NCBI GenBank assembly: GCA_937973685.1 | Contig: CALJKJ010000016.1 | Coordinates: forward strand, 1 to 64,000 | Source: an uncultured Flavobacteriales bacterium | Lineage (GTDB): Bacteria; Bacteroidota; Bacteroidia; Flavobacteriales_D; Crocinitomicaceae | DNA: 64,000 nucleotides | Direction: 5' to 3' | In this document: positions 43,461 through 52,690 of the stretch, piece by piece | How positions within the stretch are numbered: the stretch's first letter is position 1 | How the letters are laid out: each line of letters starts with the position of its first letter | Notes under the pieces: model-generated | The model's input: the letters and a program-made list of their open reading frames with translations, nothing else | Database searches by the model: none | What the model was told of the DNA's origin: nothing | Translations under genes and position numbers: made by a program

Positions 43461-43493
43461 ACAGGCTGTCTAGTTGACAGCCTGTTTTGTTTT
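43461..43493 (+). terminator. Terminator of the peroxiredoxin operon
   Basis: ACAGGCTGTC (43461-43470) pairs perfectly with GACAGCCTGT (43476-43485) across TAGTT, followed by TTTGTTTT. Confidence 0.88.
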
Positions 43494-44184
43494 ACCCTAT
43501 TTTATTCATCAAGTTGAATAGGGAAAATAACAATCCACCAACAGTAAACATCAAAACAGAAGTGACTGTTACTTGAAAGCGGTCTTTTTCCGATCTAATT
43601 TGCGTGAAATAGTACAAAGGAACATAGACAAAAGTGAAAATAGAAACGCCTGATAACATTAATATTCCCGCAAAATACCAGTGCATTATTTTAAACAACA
43701 CTCCTAAAGAAGCTGAAATCCCCAGTAAAAAGCCAAAACTCAAAACTAATTTTTCTGTTTTCTTCGTGTCTTCCTTTAGTTTCAATAAAATGAGTAAAGG
43801 CAAAAACAGTAGTGAGAACAACAAGACGGCTATTACAAATAAAAATGCTGCACCAGGTAAGTGAAAGATTTTAAAGATTGAAAATAACAGCATAAAAACT
43901 GTTACCAAAACACTGGTTAAATACATCGTTTTTTTCATGGCATAATAATTTTTAAAGGTTACTAATAAAATAGTTTCCTGCTCAATTTCAACTAAATTAT
44001 CGTTGAAAAATCGAGGAAAAACAGCATGTAAAAATTGGTGAAAATCGTCATCCTCCCCCATTTCGTTTTCAATGATACAGCACATGTGATCTAGTAGGTT
44101 GTATTGCAGATCTTCAATAGTCACCCCACGTGCTTTTATTTCATTTAAAACAACTTCAACTTGCTCATCGGTCAGCTTAACCAT
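43492..44184 (-). CDS. Membrane protein paired with a PadR regulator
   Basis: 230 residues. A cytoplasmic N-terminal domain (about 1-80, LTDEQVEVVLNEIKARGVTI then LDHMCCIIENEMGE) precedes about six membrane helices in three pairs (MYLTSVLVTVFMLLF, FLFVIAVLLFSLLFL, LVLSFGFLLGISA, YFAGILMLSGVSIF, VTSVLMFTVGGLLFSLF). Its start overlaps the PadR gene stop by 8 bases. Such PadR-membrane pairs are common and control their own expression. No function can be assigned. Confidence 0.7.
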   Translation of the reverse strand: MVKLTDEQVEVVLNEIKARGVTIEDLQYNLLDHMCCIIENEMGEDDDFHQFLHAVFPRFFNDNLVEIEQETILLVTFKNYYAMKKTMYLTSVLVTVFMLLFSIFKIFHLPGAAFLFVIAVLLFSLLFLPLLILLKLKEDTKKTEKLVLSFGFLLGISASLGVLFKIMHWYFAGILMLSGVSIFTFVYVPLYYFTQIRSEKDRFQVTVTSVLMFTVGGLLFSLFNLMNKIG

Positions 44185-44521
44185 TTGCAGTTGTTGTTTC
44201 CAAATTCAACAAGAAGCGAATCGTAGCCATAAAATCAGCTAACTCACTTACTTTATCCTTTGCTGAAATAGCTCCTTTTTCAGTTAGGGAATAGTACTTT
44301 CGAACGCGTTTGCCAATATACTCTGATTCAGTGGTGACCTCACCCTGTTTTTCGAGTGCGTGCAAAAGCGGGTAAAGCGCTCCTTCCGTAATTTGGATTT
44401 TCTCATTGCTCAACAATTTCACTCGTTGAGTAATCTCGTAACCGTACATTTTCCCTTGTTCTTTTAACAAGTTCAGGACAATTGTTTTTAATGTTCCTTT
44501 AATTAGTTCTGATGAATACAT
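44177..44521 (-). CDS. PadR-family transcriptional regulator
   Basis: 114 residues from MYSSELIKGTLKTIVLNLLK. A winged helix with YGYEITQRVKLLSNEKIQIT and EGALYPLLHALEKQG, then RVRKYYSLTEKG, is diagnostic of PadR. The longer frame from 44557 is discarded. Overlaps the downstream membrane protein gene by 8 bases. Confidence 0.9.
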   Translation of the reverse strand: MYSSELIKGTLKTIVLNLLKEQGKMYGYEITQRVKLLSNEKIQITEGALYPLLHALEKQGEVTTESEYIGKRVRKYYSLTEKGAISAKDKVSELADFMATIRFLLNLETTTANG

Positions 44522-44631
44522 AGGACAAATATACATAACTTTCTTATGTATAATCAAAAACGATTAAAAATGTTACAATATATTTTTTTGAAATCAACTT
44601 TTTGCTTAAATTAAATAAGAAAAAGGGAACA

Positions 44632-44934
44632 ATGGGAGCGAAAAAATTAGAAGTATTTAACGCAATTGAACGTAGATATGCAGAATTAGGGTTTGTAGTT
44701 TCAGCACCAGCACGGATAGTGATATTGAAGTATTTGTTGGAGCATAAACGAATTAATGGCTTGATATTATCTTCAATAATTCCACTACATGTAAAAACAA
44801 TCATTCAACATATCAAAGTGTTAGAGAGGATAGGGATAATTAAAGGTTATTATGTTGGAAAACATTATTATTGGAAGATTAATGAGCAATGCATAGATGA
44901 TTTAGAGAAATTATCATGGGCATTTGAAAAATAA
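44632..44934 (+). CDS. ArsR-like winged-helix protein
   Basis: 100 residues from MGAKKLEVFNAIERRYAELG. SAPARIVILKYLLEHKRING, then HVKTIIQHIKVLERIGIIKG and HYYWKIN fit a winged helix like ArsR, with a recognition helix followed by a beta wing. The context shows no obvious target. It lacks the Cys metal site of ArsR proper. Confidence 0.7.
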   Translation: MGAKKLEVFNAIERRYAELGFVVSAPARIVILKYLLEHKRINGLILSSIIPLHVKTIIQHIKVLERIGIIKGYYVGKHYYWKINEQCIDDLEKLSWAFEK

Positions 44935-45026
44935 TGGTCAAGCTATAGCTTTACCACCATTTACCCGGGTAACTATTATCCGAACAAACTCCCCCTTTTC
45001 TTGTTTCTAAACAGTAAATTTACATC

Positions 45027-46493
45027 ATGAAGAAAAAAGCAATAATTATTGGTGCTGGAATTGCTGGAATTGCAAGTGCAATTAGACTAGCAACAAAAGG
45101 TTATGACGTTGCTGTTTACGAAGCCAATAGTTATCCTGGCGGAAAGTTAACGACCTTACAATTGGGGAACTATCGATTTGATGCAGGTCCTTCCCTATTC
45201 ACCCTACCCGATTTAGTCGAGGAATTGTTCCGAATTGCTCATAAAAATCCAGCTGATTATTTTGAATACCAACAACTTGAAACTGCATGTCATTACTTTT
45301 TTGAAGATGGAACTTTTTTAAAATTTTATGCAGATAAAACAAAACTGTTGCAAGAAGTTGAATGTAAATTAGGTGTCGATTCAACACCTTTAAAAAAACA
45401 TTTTGATCGAAGTGAATTGATTTACAACGCAACGAGTAAAACATTTTTAGAACAATCCTTACACAAATTTGGGAGTTATATTTCAAAAGATATTTTGAAA
45501 ACAATTGCTCACATTCCTTGGTTGAACATTTTTACAACCATGCACAATGCGAATGAAAAAGCATTGAATCACCCAAAATTGGTGCAAATATTTGATCGAT
45601 ATGCAACCTACAATGGATCGAATCCTTATGCTGCCCCCGGAATTCTAACTATTATTCCACATTTGGAACATGGAATCGGTACTTTTTTTCCAACAAAAGG
45701 AATGCACTCAATAACAACTTCATTGGTTCAGTTAGCCAACGATTTAGGTGTCGAATTTCATTACAACAAACGGGTTAGCGAAATATTAGTTGAACAGAAT
45801 ACAATCAAAGGAATACGAATTGACGAAACAAAATTATCAGCTGACATTGTTGTTTGTAATAGTGATGTGAAACCTGCTTATCAATTTTTATTGCCATCCA
45901 AAACAGCTCCAAAAAAGACAATGCAGCAAGAACCAAGTAGTTCGGCAATGATCTTTTACTGGGGAATGAAAAAAGAATTCCCGCAATTAGATGTTCACAA
46001 TATCTTCTTTTCAAACGATTATAAAAAAGAATTCAACACCCTATTTAATGAGGCCACAGTCGATGACGACCCGACAGTTTACATACACATCTCTTCAAAA
46101 ATAGTCAAAGAAGATGCTCCCGAGAATTGTGAATCGTGGTTTGTAATGGTCAATGTTCCTTCCAACCAAGGTCAAAATTGGACTGAATTAAGAGCACGAA
46201 TTCGCAAACAAATTATTGGAAAACTAAATCGTTTGCTTGATGATGACATTGAGTCATTGATTGAAGAAGAAGATTTTCTTGATCCTGTTCGCATTGAACA
46301 ACGTACAAGTAGTTTCAAAGGCGCGTTATATGGAGCAAGTTCAAATGATCGAATGGCCGCATTCTTTAGACATCCAAATTTTTCAAAAACGAAAGGCTTG
46401 TATTTTGCTGGAGGAAGTGTTCACCCAGGTGGTGGAATTCCTTTGTGCTTACTTTCTGCAAAAATCACAAGCGATTTAATACCTGAAACATGA
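45027..46493 (+). CDS. crtD: Carotenoid desaturase (CrtD/CrtI family)
   Basis: 488 residues. The N-terminal FAD/NAD(P)-binding motif AIIIGAGIAGIASAIRLATK is followed by YEANSYPGGKLTTLQLGNYR and FDAGPSLFTLP. The C-terminal GGSVHPGGGIPLCLLSAKI is the end of CrtI-type desaturases. The GPSLFTLP form and the NPADYFEYQQL region are closest to the 1-hydroxycarotenoid 3,4-desaturase CrtD of Flavobacteriia, as I recall them. It is flavin-dependent, membrane-associated and involved in pigment synthesis. No other carotenoid genes are in the window, so the exact substrate is uncertain. Confidence 0.78.
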   Translation: MKKKAIIIGAGIAGIASAIRLATKGYDVAVYEANSYPGGKLTTLQLGNYRFDAGPSLFTLPDLVEELFRIAHKNPADYFEYQQLETACHYFFEDGTFLKFYADKTKLLQEVECKLGVDSTPLKKHFDRSELIYNATSKTFLEQSLHKFGSYISKDILKTIAHIPWLNIFTTMHNANEKALNHPKLVQIFDRYATYNGSNPYAAPGILTIIPHLEHGIGTFFPTKGMHSITTSLVQLANDLGVEFHYNKRVSEILVEQNTIKGIRIDETKLSADIVVCNSDVKPAYQFLLPSKTAPKKTMQQEPSSSAMIFYWGMKKEFPQLDVHNIFFSNDYKKEFNTLFNEATVDDDPTVYIHISSKIVKEDAPENCESWFVMVNVPSNQGQNWTELRARIRKQIIGKLNRLLDDDIESLIEEEDFLDPVRIEQRTSSFKGALYGASSNDRMAAFFRHPNFSKTKGLYFAGGSVHPGGGIPLCLLSAKITSDLIPET

Positions 46494-46696
46494 AACAGTT
46501 AATTTTATTATTGTTAATCATTGTATTTACTGGCTGCAAACAGAAACATACTTGTGCTTGTTCAAATCCTGGAGGTGTTTTTGAAACACACATCATTAAA
46601 GGAACAGCTGCTGAAGCAAAATCAAAATGCGCTGAAATTGAAGCATCCTATCAAACAATGCCTTGGTCGGAAACTTTTTGTGAATTAGTCGATTGA
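46490..46696 (+). CDS. Small lipoprotein
   Basis: 68 residues. A lipoprotein signal LILLLLIIVFTGC is followed by KQKHTCACSNPGGVFETHII and two further Cys (KCAEIE, TFCELV). ATGA overlap with the desaturase stop implies coupling. It overlaps the convergent lysA gene end by 12 bases. Function unknown. Confidence 0.65.
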   Translation: MKQLILLLLIIVFTGCKQKHTCACSNPGGVFETHIIKGTAAEAKSKCAEIEASYQTMPWSETFCELVD

Positions 46697-47893
46697 AATT
46701 GTTATTTCATTTCGGTACAAATCCTCTAATGTTTCTCGTTTTCTAATTAAGAATGGTTTTCCATTTCTCACCAATACTTCAGCAGGTCGTAAACGTGAAT
46801 TGTATTGATTACTCATACTAAAACCGTAAGCTCCTGCATTGAAAATTGCTAGTGTATCGCCAACTTTTGTTTCTGAAATTGGTCGGTCGTAGCCAAAAGT
46901 ATCTGTCTCACAAATATATCCTACAACAGAATACAACTTTTTATGACCTTTTGGATTGGTCACGTTCTCAATTCGGTGATATGCATTATAGAACATTGGA
47001 CGAATTAAATGATTTTGACCACTATCTACTCCCAAAAAGACAGTTGAAGTTGTTTGCTTTACGACATTAACTCCAACCAATAAGACACCACTTTCACTCA
47101 CCAAATATTTCCCTGGTTCAAACCACAATTCCAAATCTCTTCCGTAATCTTTACAAAATGCTTCAAAAGAGTTTGCTATTTTTTCACCAATCTCTTCTAT
47201 AGGAGAAATATAATCATCCTCTTTGTATGCAACTTTAAAACCCGAGCCAAAATCCATAAAGATCAAGTCTGGAAAAAGTCGAGCTGCATCATACAACAAA
47301 TCAGCTCCTTGCAAAAAGACATCAGCATCAATAATATCGCTTCCAGTATGCATGTGTAATCCCACAATGACTAATTTATAATGCGCAACTATGCGATGAA
47401 TATGACGCACTTGATGAATTGAAATTCCAAATTTAGAATCGATATGTCCAACTGAAATATGAGCATGCCCACCTGCCAAAATATGAGGATTAATACGAAT
47501 ACATACTGGAACAGTAGATCCATAAACAGCTCCAAACTGCTCCAGTACACTTAAATTATCGATATTTATCATTACTCCCAGTGAAATTGCCTCAACAATT
47601 TCTTCAAAAGAAACACCATTAGGTGTATACATAATTTCGTTAGGTAAAAAACCTGCTCGTAAACCAAGTAGAACTTCTTGAATTGAAACAGCATCTAATC
47701 CTGCTCCTTCTTTTTTAAGAATTTTTAATATGGCAGTATTACTCAATGCCTTCATTGCATAATGCAACTTAACATCCTTTTTTCCAAATGCATTTTTTAA
47801 CTTTCGGTATTGACTAATTATTTTTTGTTCGTCATAAACATAAACTGGAGTTCCAAATTCACCAGAAATTGAAGATAATAATGCTGCTTTCAT
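46685..47893 (-). CDS. lysA: Diaminopimelate decarboxylase
   Basis: 402 residues. PLP-binding Lys is in VKLHYAMKALSN, and the glycine-rich phosphate loop is in FMDFGSGFKVAYKEDD. HMHTGSDI, the EPGKYLVSESG segment and CETDTFGYDR near the C-terminus complete the fold-type III active site. It catalyses the last step of lysine synthesis in the cytoplasm. Monocistronic, with an AT-rich leader region of 91 bases to the LacI gene. Confidence 0.92.
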   Translation of the reverse strand: MKAALLSSISGEFGTPVYVYDEQKIISQYRKLKNAFGKKDVKLHYAMKALSNTAILKILKKEGAGLDAVSIQEVLLGLRAGFLPNEIMYTPNGVSFEEIVEAISLGVMINIDNLSVLEQFGAVYGSTVPVCIRINPHILAGGHAHISVGHIDSKFGISIHQVRHIHRIVAHYKLVIVGLHMHTGSDIIDADVFLQGADLLYDAARLFPDLIFMDFGSGFKVAYKEDDYISPIEEIGEKIANSFEAFCKDYGRDLELWFEPGKYLVSESGVLLVGVNVVKQTTSTVFLGVDSGQNHLIRPMFYNAYHRIENVTNPKGHKKLYSVVGYICETDTFGYDRPISETKVGDTLAIFNAGAYGFSMSNQYNSRLRPAEVLVRNGKPFLIRKRETLEDLYRNEITISID

Positions 47894-47984
47894 ACTTTTT
47901 TAGAAAGAACAAAATTAATTTGATTATTTTAAATAACAAACTTAATGTAAAATAAATAACTTAATGTTAAATTATTAACAAAAA

Positions 47985-48977
47985 TTAGTGAGAATCCCTT
48001 GCAATAAAATCACATTCAATTAACAAATGTTTGCGTTTATCTGTAACGACATCCAACCGATCAAGTAAACGTAAAACTGTTTCTTCACCAATGCGTGCTA
48101 TTTGTTGACGCAGCGCTGAAACTGGTTCTTTGTAGAATTCAAAAGCAGGAATATCATCAAAAGAAATGAACTGAAAATCCTGACGTAAATGAATTGTTGA
48201 TTGATGAAAAACACGCAATAAATTCAAAGCAGAACGATTAGAAAGTGCTACGATCCCATCTACATGAGTTTTTTTCATTTCATGTAACTGAGCTTTAATC
48301 TGTTGAATATCTTCTGATATTTCAATAAATCGCAAGTCAATTCCTTGTTTGTTACAACTATTTATTAATCCCTCTTTTCTAAGTTGAATGGTCATTGATT
48401 GCTCACCTTCTGGAATGATAGCTGCAACAACTTTTGGTTTATTTGTGAACAAATCTACGATGCGCTCAGCTTCTTTTCGGTTATCAATCCCAACAAAATC
48501 AGCATGTTCATCACCAATTCGATCGACCCAAACAACTGGAATAGGTGTCTGATCAAGTATCGTTTTTAACGCTGGAATCTCGTTACAAGGCGCAATAATT
48601 AATGCATCTACCGACCTCAAAATCAACTCATGCATCAACTTTAATTCCATTGCTGGATCGTCGTTCGTGCTGACAATGAACAAACTGTATCCCTTTGCAT
48701 ACAAAGCTTCTTGAATCGATTTACTTAATTCAGAATAAAAGGGATTTGAAATATCTGCTAATACGAGACCAATTGTATGCGTCTTTCCTTCCCGTAAACT
48801 CTTCGCAAAATAATTGGGAACATAATTCAATTCGTTGGCTTTATCTAGAATCAATTGCTGTGTCTTCGTACTGATATTAAATTGCTTCCCCTTTCCATTC
48901 AAAACAAATGAAACGGTTGACTTAGAAATATTCAAACTATCTGCAATATCTGCAAGTGATGTTCTCTTGTTGGTCAT
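47985..48977 (-). CDS. LacI-family transcriptional regulator
   Basis: 330 residues. The LacI HTH (SLADIADSLNISKSTVSFVL, then NGKGKQFNIS and YVPNYFAKSL) is followed by a periplasmic binding-like ligand domain (IGLVLADISNPFYSELSKSI, and VDRIGDEHADFVGIDN). The ligand is probably a sugar. The target genes are not evident. It starts 9 bases after the nadK stop. Confidence 0.88.
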   Translation of the reverse strand: MTNKRTSLADIADSLNISKSTVSFVLNGKGKQFNISTKTQQLILDKANELNYVPNYFAKSLREGKTHTIGLVLADISNPFYSELSKSIQEALYAKGYSLFIVSTNDDPAMELKLMHELILRSVDALIIAPCNEIPALKTILDQTPIPVVWVDRIGDEHADFVGIDNRKEAERIVDLFTNKPKVVAAIIPEGEQSMTIQLRKEGLINSCNKQGIDLRFIEISEDIQQIKAQLHEMKKTHVDGIVALSNRSALNLLRVFHQSTIHLRQDFQFISFDDIPAFEFYKEPVSALRQQIARIGEETVLRLLDRLDVVTDKRKHLLIECDFIARDSH

Positions 48978-48986
48978 TCTATTGAA

Positions 48987-49865
48987 TTAATTTCGGCTAT
49001 CCAAGCCCCAAAGCATCTTATTGCGTATCGTATCCAAGAAATTGGTGTCTTCTAATTTGATTACATTGATCATGTATTCCGCCTTGCGAATCAACACCTC
49101 TTCACGCTGATGAATGTTTTTTGAAACACCATCCAACGAAACCAAATAATTGCGCTCGCGTCCTTCAACGCTTAAGCGAATGGGCATTTTATCTGGAACA
49201 ACTACCGGTCTGACATTCAAATTATGCGGAGCAACCGGCGTTAAAATGTGAACTTGACAACCTGGAGTGATAATAGGTCCACCACAACTTAAATTATAAG
49301 CCGTTGATCCAGTTGGTGTTGCAACGATTAAACCGTCAGCCCAATAAGAATTCAAGTATTTATCGTCCAAATATGCATGAACCGTAATCATGGAAGAAGT
49401 ATCTTTTTTCAACAATGCCACTTCGTTCATCGCAACATTATCGTTGCCAAACAATTCACGTTCCGTTTCAACTCGTATTAATGATCGTTGCTGATATTCA
49501 TAACGTTTCTGAAAAATCAATTCCATTGCTTCTTCAAAAAAAGCATCACCGATATTCGCTAGAAAACCTAATCTCCCCAAATTGATTCCCAAAATTGGGA
49601 CTTGTGAATTTCGAATGTAACTAACTGTTTTCAAAAATGTTCCATCACCACCAATACTGAAAGCTAAATCAATGCCATTGTGAAAATCTTCGTGGCGAGT
49701 AAATTCGTCCGCTGTTAATCCCAAATTTGCTTTTTTAATCAACTGTTCTTTCAATACTTTCTCAAGGACTATTGACCAACCAAATCGTTCGCAAATAGCA
49801 AAGAAACGTTGAAAAACCGGAATGGTTTGCTTGGTAATTTTCTTACTGTATATAGCTATTCGCAT
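48987..49865 (-). CDS. nadK: NAD kinase
   Basis: 292 residues. The GGDGT motif is in FSIGGDGTFLKT, and GINLGRLGFLA, TGSTAYNLSCGGPIITP and LTPVAPHNLNVRPVV are the conserved NAD-binding segments. It phosphorylates NAD to NADP with ATP in the cytoplasm. It lies two bases after a CBS-domain gene, and the order CBS-nadK with divergent pdxJ is common in Bacteroidota (from memory). Confidence 0.94.
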   Translation of the reverse strand: MRIAIYSKKITKQTIPVFQRFFAICERFGWSIVLEKVLKEQLIKKANLGLTADEFTRHEDFHNGIDLAFSIGGDGTFLKTVSYIRNSQVPILGINLGRLGFLANIGDAFFEEAMELIFQKRYEYQQRSLIRVETERELFGNDNVAMNEVALLKKDTSSMITVHAYLDDKYLNSYWADGLIVATPTGSTAYNLSCGGPIITPGCQVHILTPVAPHNLNVRPVVVPDKMPIRLSVEGRERNYLVSLDGVSKNIHQREEVLIRKAEYMINVIKLEDTNFLDTIRNKMLWGLDSRN

Positions 49866-49867
49866 GA

Positions 49868-50530
49868 TTAAATATTTAAATAATTCATCAAAGCATCAAA
49901 ACGGAATTGCATATCATCTTCATCAGTTGTTCGCTGAAAACTTGCTTTCACAGAGATATCGTAACGTTCAAACGAACGCAAAATGCGACTCAAATCGGTC
50001 TCAGATATTTTCAATGTCAATTCAATTTTTGTTGAATCTTCGTTCGATAAAATTGCTGATGACAATATTTTTGCTTGATTACTTTCAACAATCTGAGCAA
50101 TCTGAGCCAACGAATAATCGACACGATTCATTTCCAACACAACAATAACACCTGGCTCATTGATACTTGCAGTTTTGGCTAAAAAAGCCACTAACTGATG
50201 AACACTCGTGCAACCTTGGTATTGTTCTGCTTCATCCAAAATTGGTAAAACCGATATTTTGTGTTCCGCCATTTTCGACAACACTTCGTAAATATGTGCA
50301 TTTTCATGAATATATGGACGAGGCAAGTGATCAAACAAAAGGTCTAACGAAAGAGATGGATCTTTTTTATCCAAAATATCCGATTCGGAAACCAAGCCCA
50401 CAAAATTCCCGTTTTTTAATACCGGTAAATGGGAAACCTTAAATTCTTCCATCCAATTTAATGCCTTCTCACCTGAATCTGTGTGAATTAATGGCGGAAT
50501 TTCGTCTGTTATAACTTCTTTTGCTATCAT
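49868..50530 (-). CDS. CBS-domain pair protein
   Basis: 220 residues from MIAKEVITDEIPPLIHTDSG. Two CBS motifs (LPVLKNGNFVGLVSESDILD and ISVLPILDEAEQYQGCTSVH) span about 5-125. A C-terminal ACT-like region follows (PGVIVVLEMNRVDYSLAQIA, then TLKISETDLSRILRSFERYD). Probably adenine-nucleotide sensing. Being coupled to nadK suggests a link with NADP metabolism (inferred). Confidence 0.85.
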   Translation of the reverse strand: MIAKEVITDEIPPLIHTDSGEKALNWMEEFKVSHLPVLKNGNFVGLVSESDILDKKDPSLSLDLLFDHLPRPYIHENAHIYEVLSKMAEHKISVLPILDEAEQYQGCTSVHQLVAFLAKTASINEPGVIVVLEMNRVDYSLAQIAQIVESNQAKILSSAILSNEDSTKIELTLKISETDLSRILRSFERYDISVKASFQRTTDEDDMQFRFDALMNYLNI

Positions 50531-50591
50531 GATTAGTGCCAAAATACTAAAATTCAAGCTATCTTCGTGTCAGTTTTGAAAAAATTGTGAA

Positions 50592-51308
50592 ATGACGAAA
50601 TTAAGTGTAAACATCAATAAGATTGCAACCATCAGAAATGCGCGTGGTGGAAATACACCAAACGTTGAAAAAGTTGCTATTGATTGCGAGCGATTTGGGG
50701 CTGCTGGCATCACTGTTCACCCACGTCCTGACGAGCGTCACATCACAGGCAAAGATGTTGCAGACTTGGCAAAAGTAGTCACTACAGAATTCAATATCGA
50801 AGGTTATCCAGATGATCGTTTCATGGAATTAATCAAAACGTATCGCCCAGCGCAAGCAACATTGGTTCCAGATCCTCCACATGTGTTAACAAGTAATGCT
50901 GGGTGGGATACAGAAGCGCATTTGGAACAATTAACTTCAATCATAGCGCAACTAAAATCATACGGTGTTCGTACGTCAATCTTTGTCGATACCAATCTTA
51001 AAAACATTGAATACGCTGCGAAAACTGGAGTTGACCGCATTGAATTATACACAGGTCCATACGCAGAAGAATTTTATACGGACAAAGAAAAGGCAATTGA
51101 ACCATTTGTAGTCGCTGCAAATTTAGCGCATGATCTTGGAATGGGTATCAACGCTGGTCACGATTTAAATCAAGATAACCTCCGTTATTTCAAAGAAAAC
51201 ATTCCTCATTTAGCAGAAGTTTCGATAGGTCATGCGTTGATTTCTGACGCTTTGTACCTTGGTTTGGAAAACACCATTCAACGTTATACGCATTTGTTAC
51301 GGGATTAA
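50592..51308 (+). CDS. pdxJ: Pyridoxine 5'-phosphate synthase
   Basis: 238 residues. [20 protein letters not shown], then [20 protein letters not shown] and [20 protein letters not shown], and later [16 protein letters not shown] and [18 protein letters not shown] are PdxJ signatures in their usual order. It condenses 1-deoxy-xylulose phosphate with an aminoacetone phosphate to make vitamin B6. It is divergent from the CBS-nadK operon. Confidence 0.95.
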   Translation: MTKLSVNINKIATIRNARGGNTPNVEKVAIDCERFGAAGITVHPRPDERHITGKDVADLAKVVTTEFNIEGYPDDRFMELIKTYRPAQATLVPDPPHVLTSNAGWDTEAHLEQLTSIIAQLKSYGVRTSIFVDTNLKNIEYAAKTGVDRIELYTGPYAEEFYTDKEKAIEPFVVAANLAHDLGMGINAGHDLNQDNLRYFKENIPHLAEVSIGHALISDALYLGLENTIQRYTHLLRD

Positions 51309-51318
51309 ACTTTTTTCA

Positions 51319-51690
51319 ATGACTGATGCAGACAAATTAATCAAACACAACGAACGAGTAGCGCGGCTGCTATTTTCAACAGTTTACCCACTTTATTTGG
51401 CTAAAATTGAACGAAAAGGGCGAACGGAAGCTGAATTACTAGCAGTAATTGAATGGTTAACAGGTTTTAATCACGAAAAAGTACGTGAACTCATCCATGA
51501 AAACTCGACTTTCGAAGCATTTTTTCAACAAGCAAGACTTCATCCAAATGCGCATTTGATCACGGGGTTAATTTGTGGTGTGCGCATTGAAGCAATAGAA
51601 AACTCTTTGACCCAACAAGTTCGTTACCTCGACAAATTAGTGGATGAACTAAGTAAAGGAAAGAGTTTCGAGAAAATCTTGCGGAAATAA
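51319..51690 (+). CDS. DUF2200 family protein
   Basis: 123 residues from MTDADKLIKHNERVARLLFS. TVYPLYLAKIERKGRTEAEL, then AVIEWLTGF and FFQQARLHPNAHLITGLICG are the characteristic blocks of DUF2200. Cytoplasmic, function unknown. It starts 10 bases after pdxJ and may be co-transcribed. Confidence 0.82.
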   Translation: MTDADKLIKHNERVARLLFSTVYPLYLAKIERKGRTEAELLAVIEWLTGFNHEKVRELIHENSTFEAFFQQARLHPNAHLITGLICGVRIEAIENSLTQQVRYLDKLVDELSKGKSFEKILRK

Positions 51691-51800
51691 AAATCTAAAA
51701 TCTATAATTCAAAATTGATTAACTAGTTCATTATCAATAATTAAATTTCATTTTTATTTTCGACTAATTATTTTTTTGTAAGTTTATTAAAAAATTAATT

Positions 51801-52631
51801 ATGTCTAAAAAATACCTACTCTATTTTTCGCTCTTTTTTATTCAACATAACGTTATTGCTCAATTTGATACAATTATCCATCAAAACAAATTAAATATTG
51901 CTGTCCTTAAACTGAATTATACTGATTTTTCAATTCAAGGTGGTAAGATGTTGTACTATGATTGTCTAGGATGTACAAAAGACAGTATTCCATTTAATGT
52001 CGATTATCAAGAACCTATGGATTTTGGAAGTATTTGCTTGAGATTAAATCCCAGTTTAGATACGGTTTTCAGCGGATCAATGATTTGGATGGGGACTGGT
52101 GTAATTGATTTCCCAACAAATTTTAATGCATCAATGCCTTTTATGAGTGGTAATTCTGTTATTCAAGCTCCTAACAATATACAATTACTTAATCAACAAG
52201 GTCAACAATTTAACAATGCAACAATCATTAATCAATGTTGGAATACTGTGTCAACCCTCGAGATTACTGAAAGCTTTTCAAACTTCAATTATCATGCTGC
52301 AATTTATTTGTATACTCCAAAAGTTGGATTAACAGATTATAATTACGCTAAATGGATTGTTTTTCTATATTACCAAGATGCTGTAGCACAAATTGATGAT
52401 ATTAATTTCAACGATTATCAAGTGTTTCCGAATCCTTTCAATGACAAAATTTATGTTTCTAATAATTTAAATGATTTTGAGTTTAATATCTTTTCATCTT
52501 TGGGAGAAAAACTAAAAACTGGGAAAATTAGAAATGGTGAAATTAACATATCTCAATTAACTTCTGGTGTATATTACATAGATTTTATAAAAGATGATAA
52601 AAAGATAACTCGGAAAATAATTAAGAATTAA
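51801..52631 (+). CDS. T9SS type A cargo protein of unknown function
   Basis: 276 residues with a signal peptide (MSKKYLLYFSLFFIQHNVIAQ). The middle is unfamiliar (beta-rich, YYDCLGCTKDSIPFN with a CxxC-like pair). The C-terminal 75 residues (YQVFPNPFNDKIYVS...FNIFSSLGEKLKTG...LTSGVYYIDFI...RKIIKN) are a type A sorting domain. It is secreted. The gene is AT-rich compared with its neighbours. Confidence 0.8.
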   Translation: MSKKYLLYFSLFFIQHNVIAQFDTIIHQNKLNIAVLKLNYTDFSIQGGKMLYYDCLGCTKDSIPFNVDYQEPMDFGSICLRLNPSLDTVFSGSMIWMGTGVIDFPTNFNASMPFMSGNSVIQAPNNIQLLNQQGQQFNNATIINQCWNTVSTLEITESFSNFNYHAAIYLYTPKVGLTDYNYAKWIVFLYYQDAVAQIDDINFNDYQVFPNPFNDKIYVSNNLNDFEFNIFSSLGEKLKTGKIRNGEINISQLTSGVYYIDFIKDDKKITRKIIKN

Positions 52632-52642
52632 TTTACCAAAAT

Positions 52643-52676
52643 AAAAAAGGCCGTTGTTTCCAACAGCCTTTATATT
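52643..52676. terminator. Terminator between convergent genes
   Basis: AAAGGC and GTTG (52646-52656, one mismatch between) pair with CAAC and GCCTTT (52661-52671), loop TTTC. A-tract and T-rich tract lie on either side. Confidence 0.8.
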
Positions 52677-52690
52677 TTATCAATCAACTA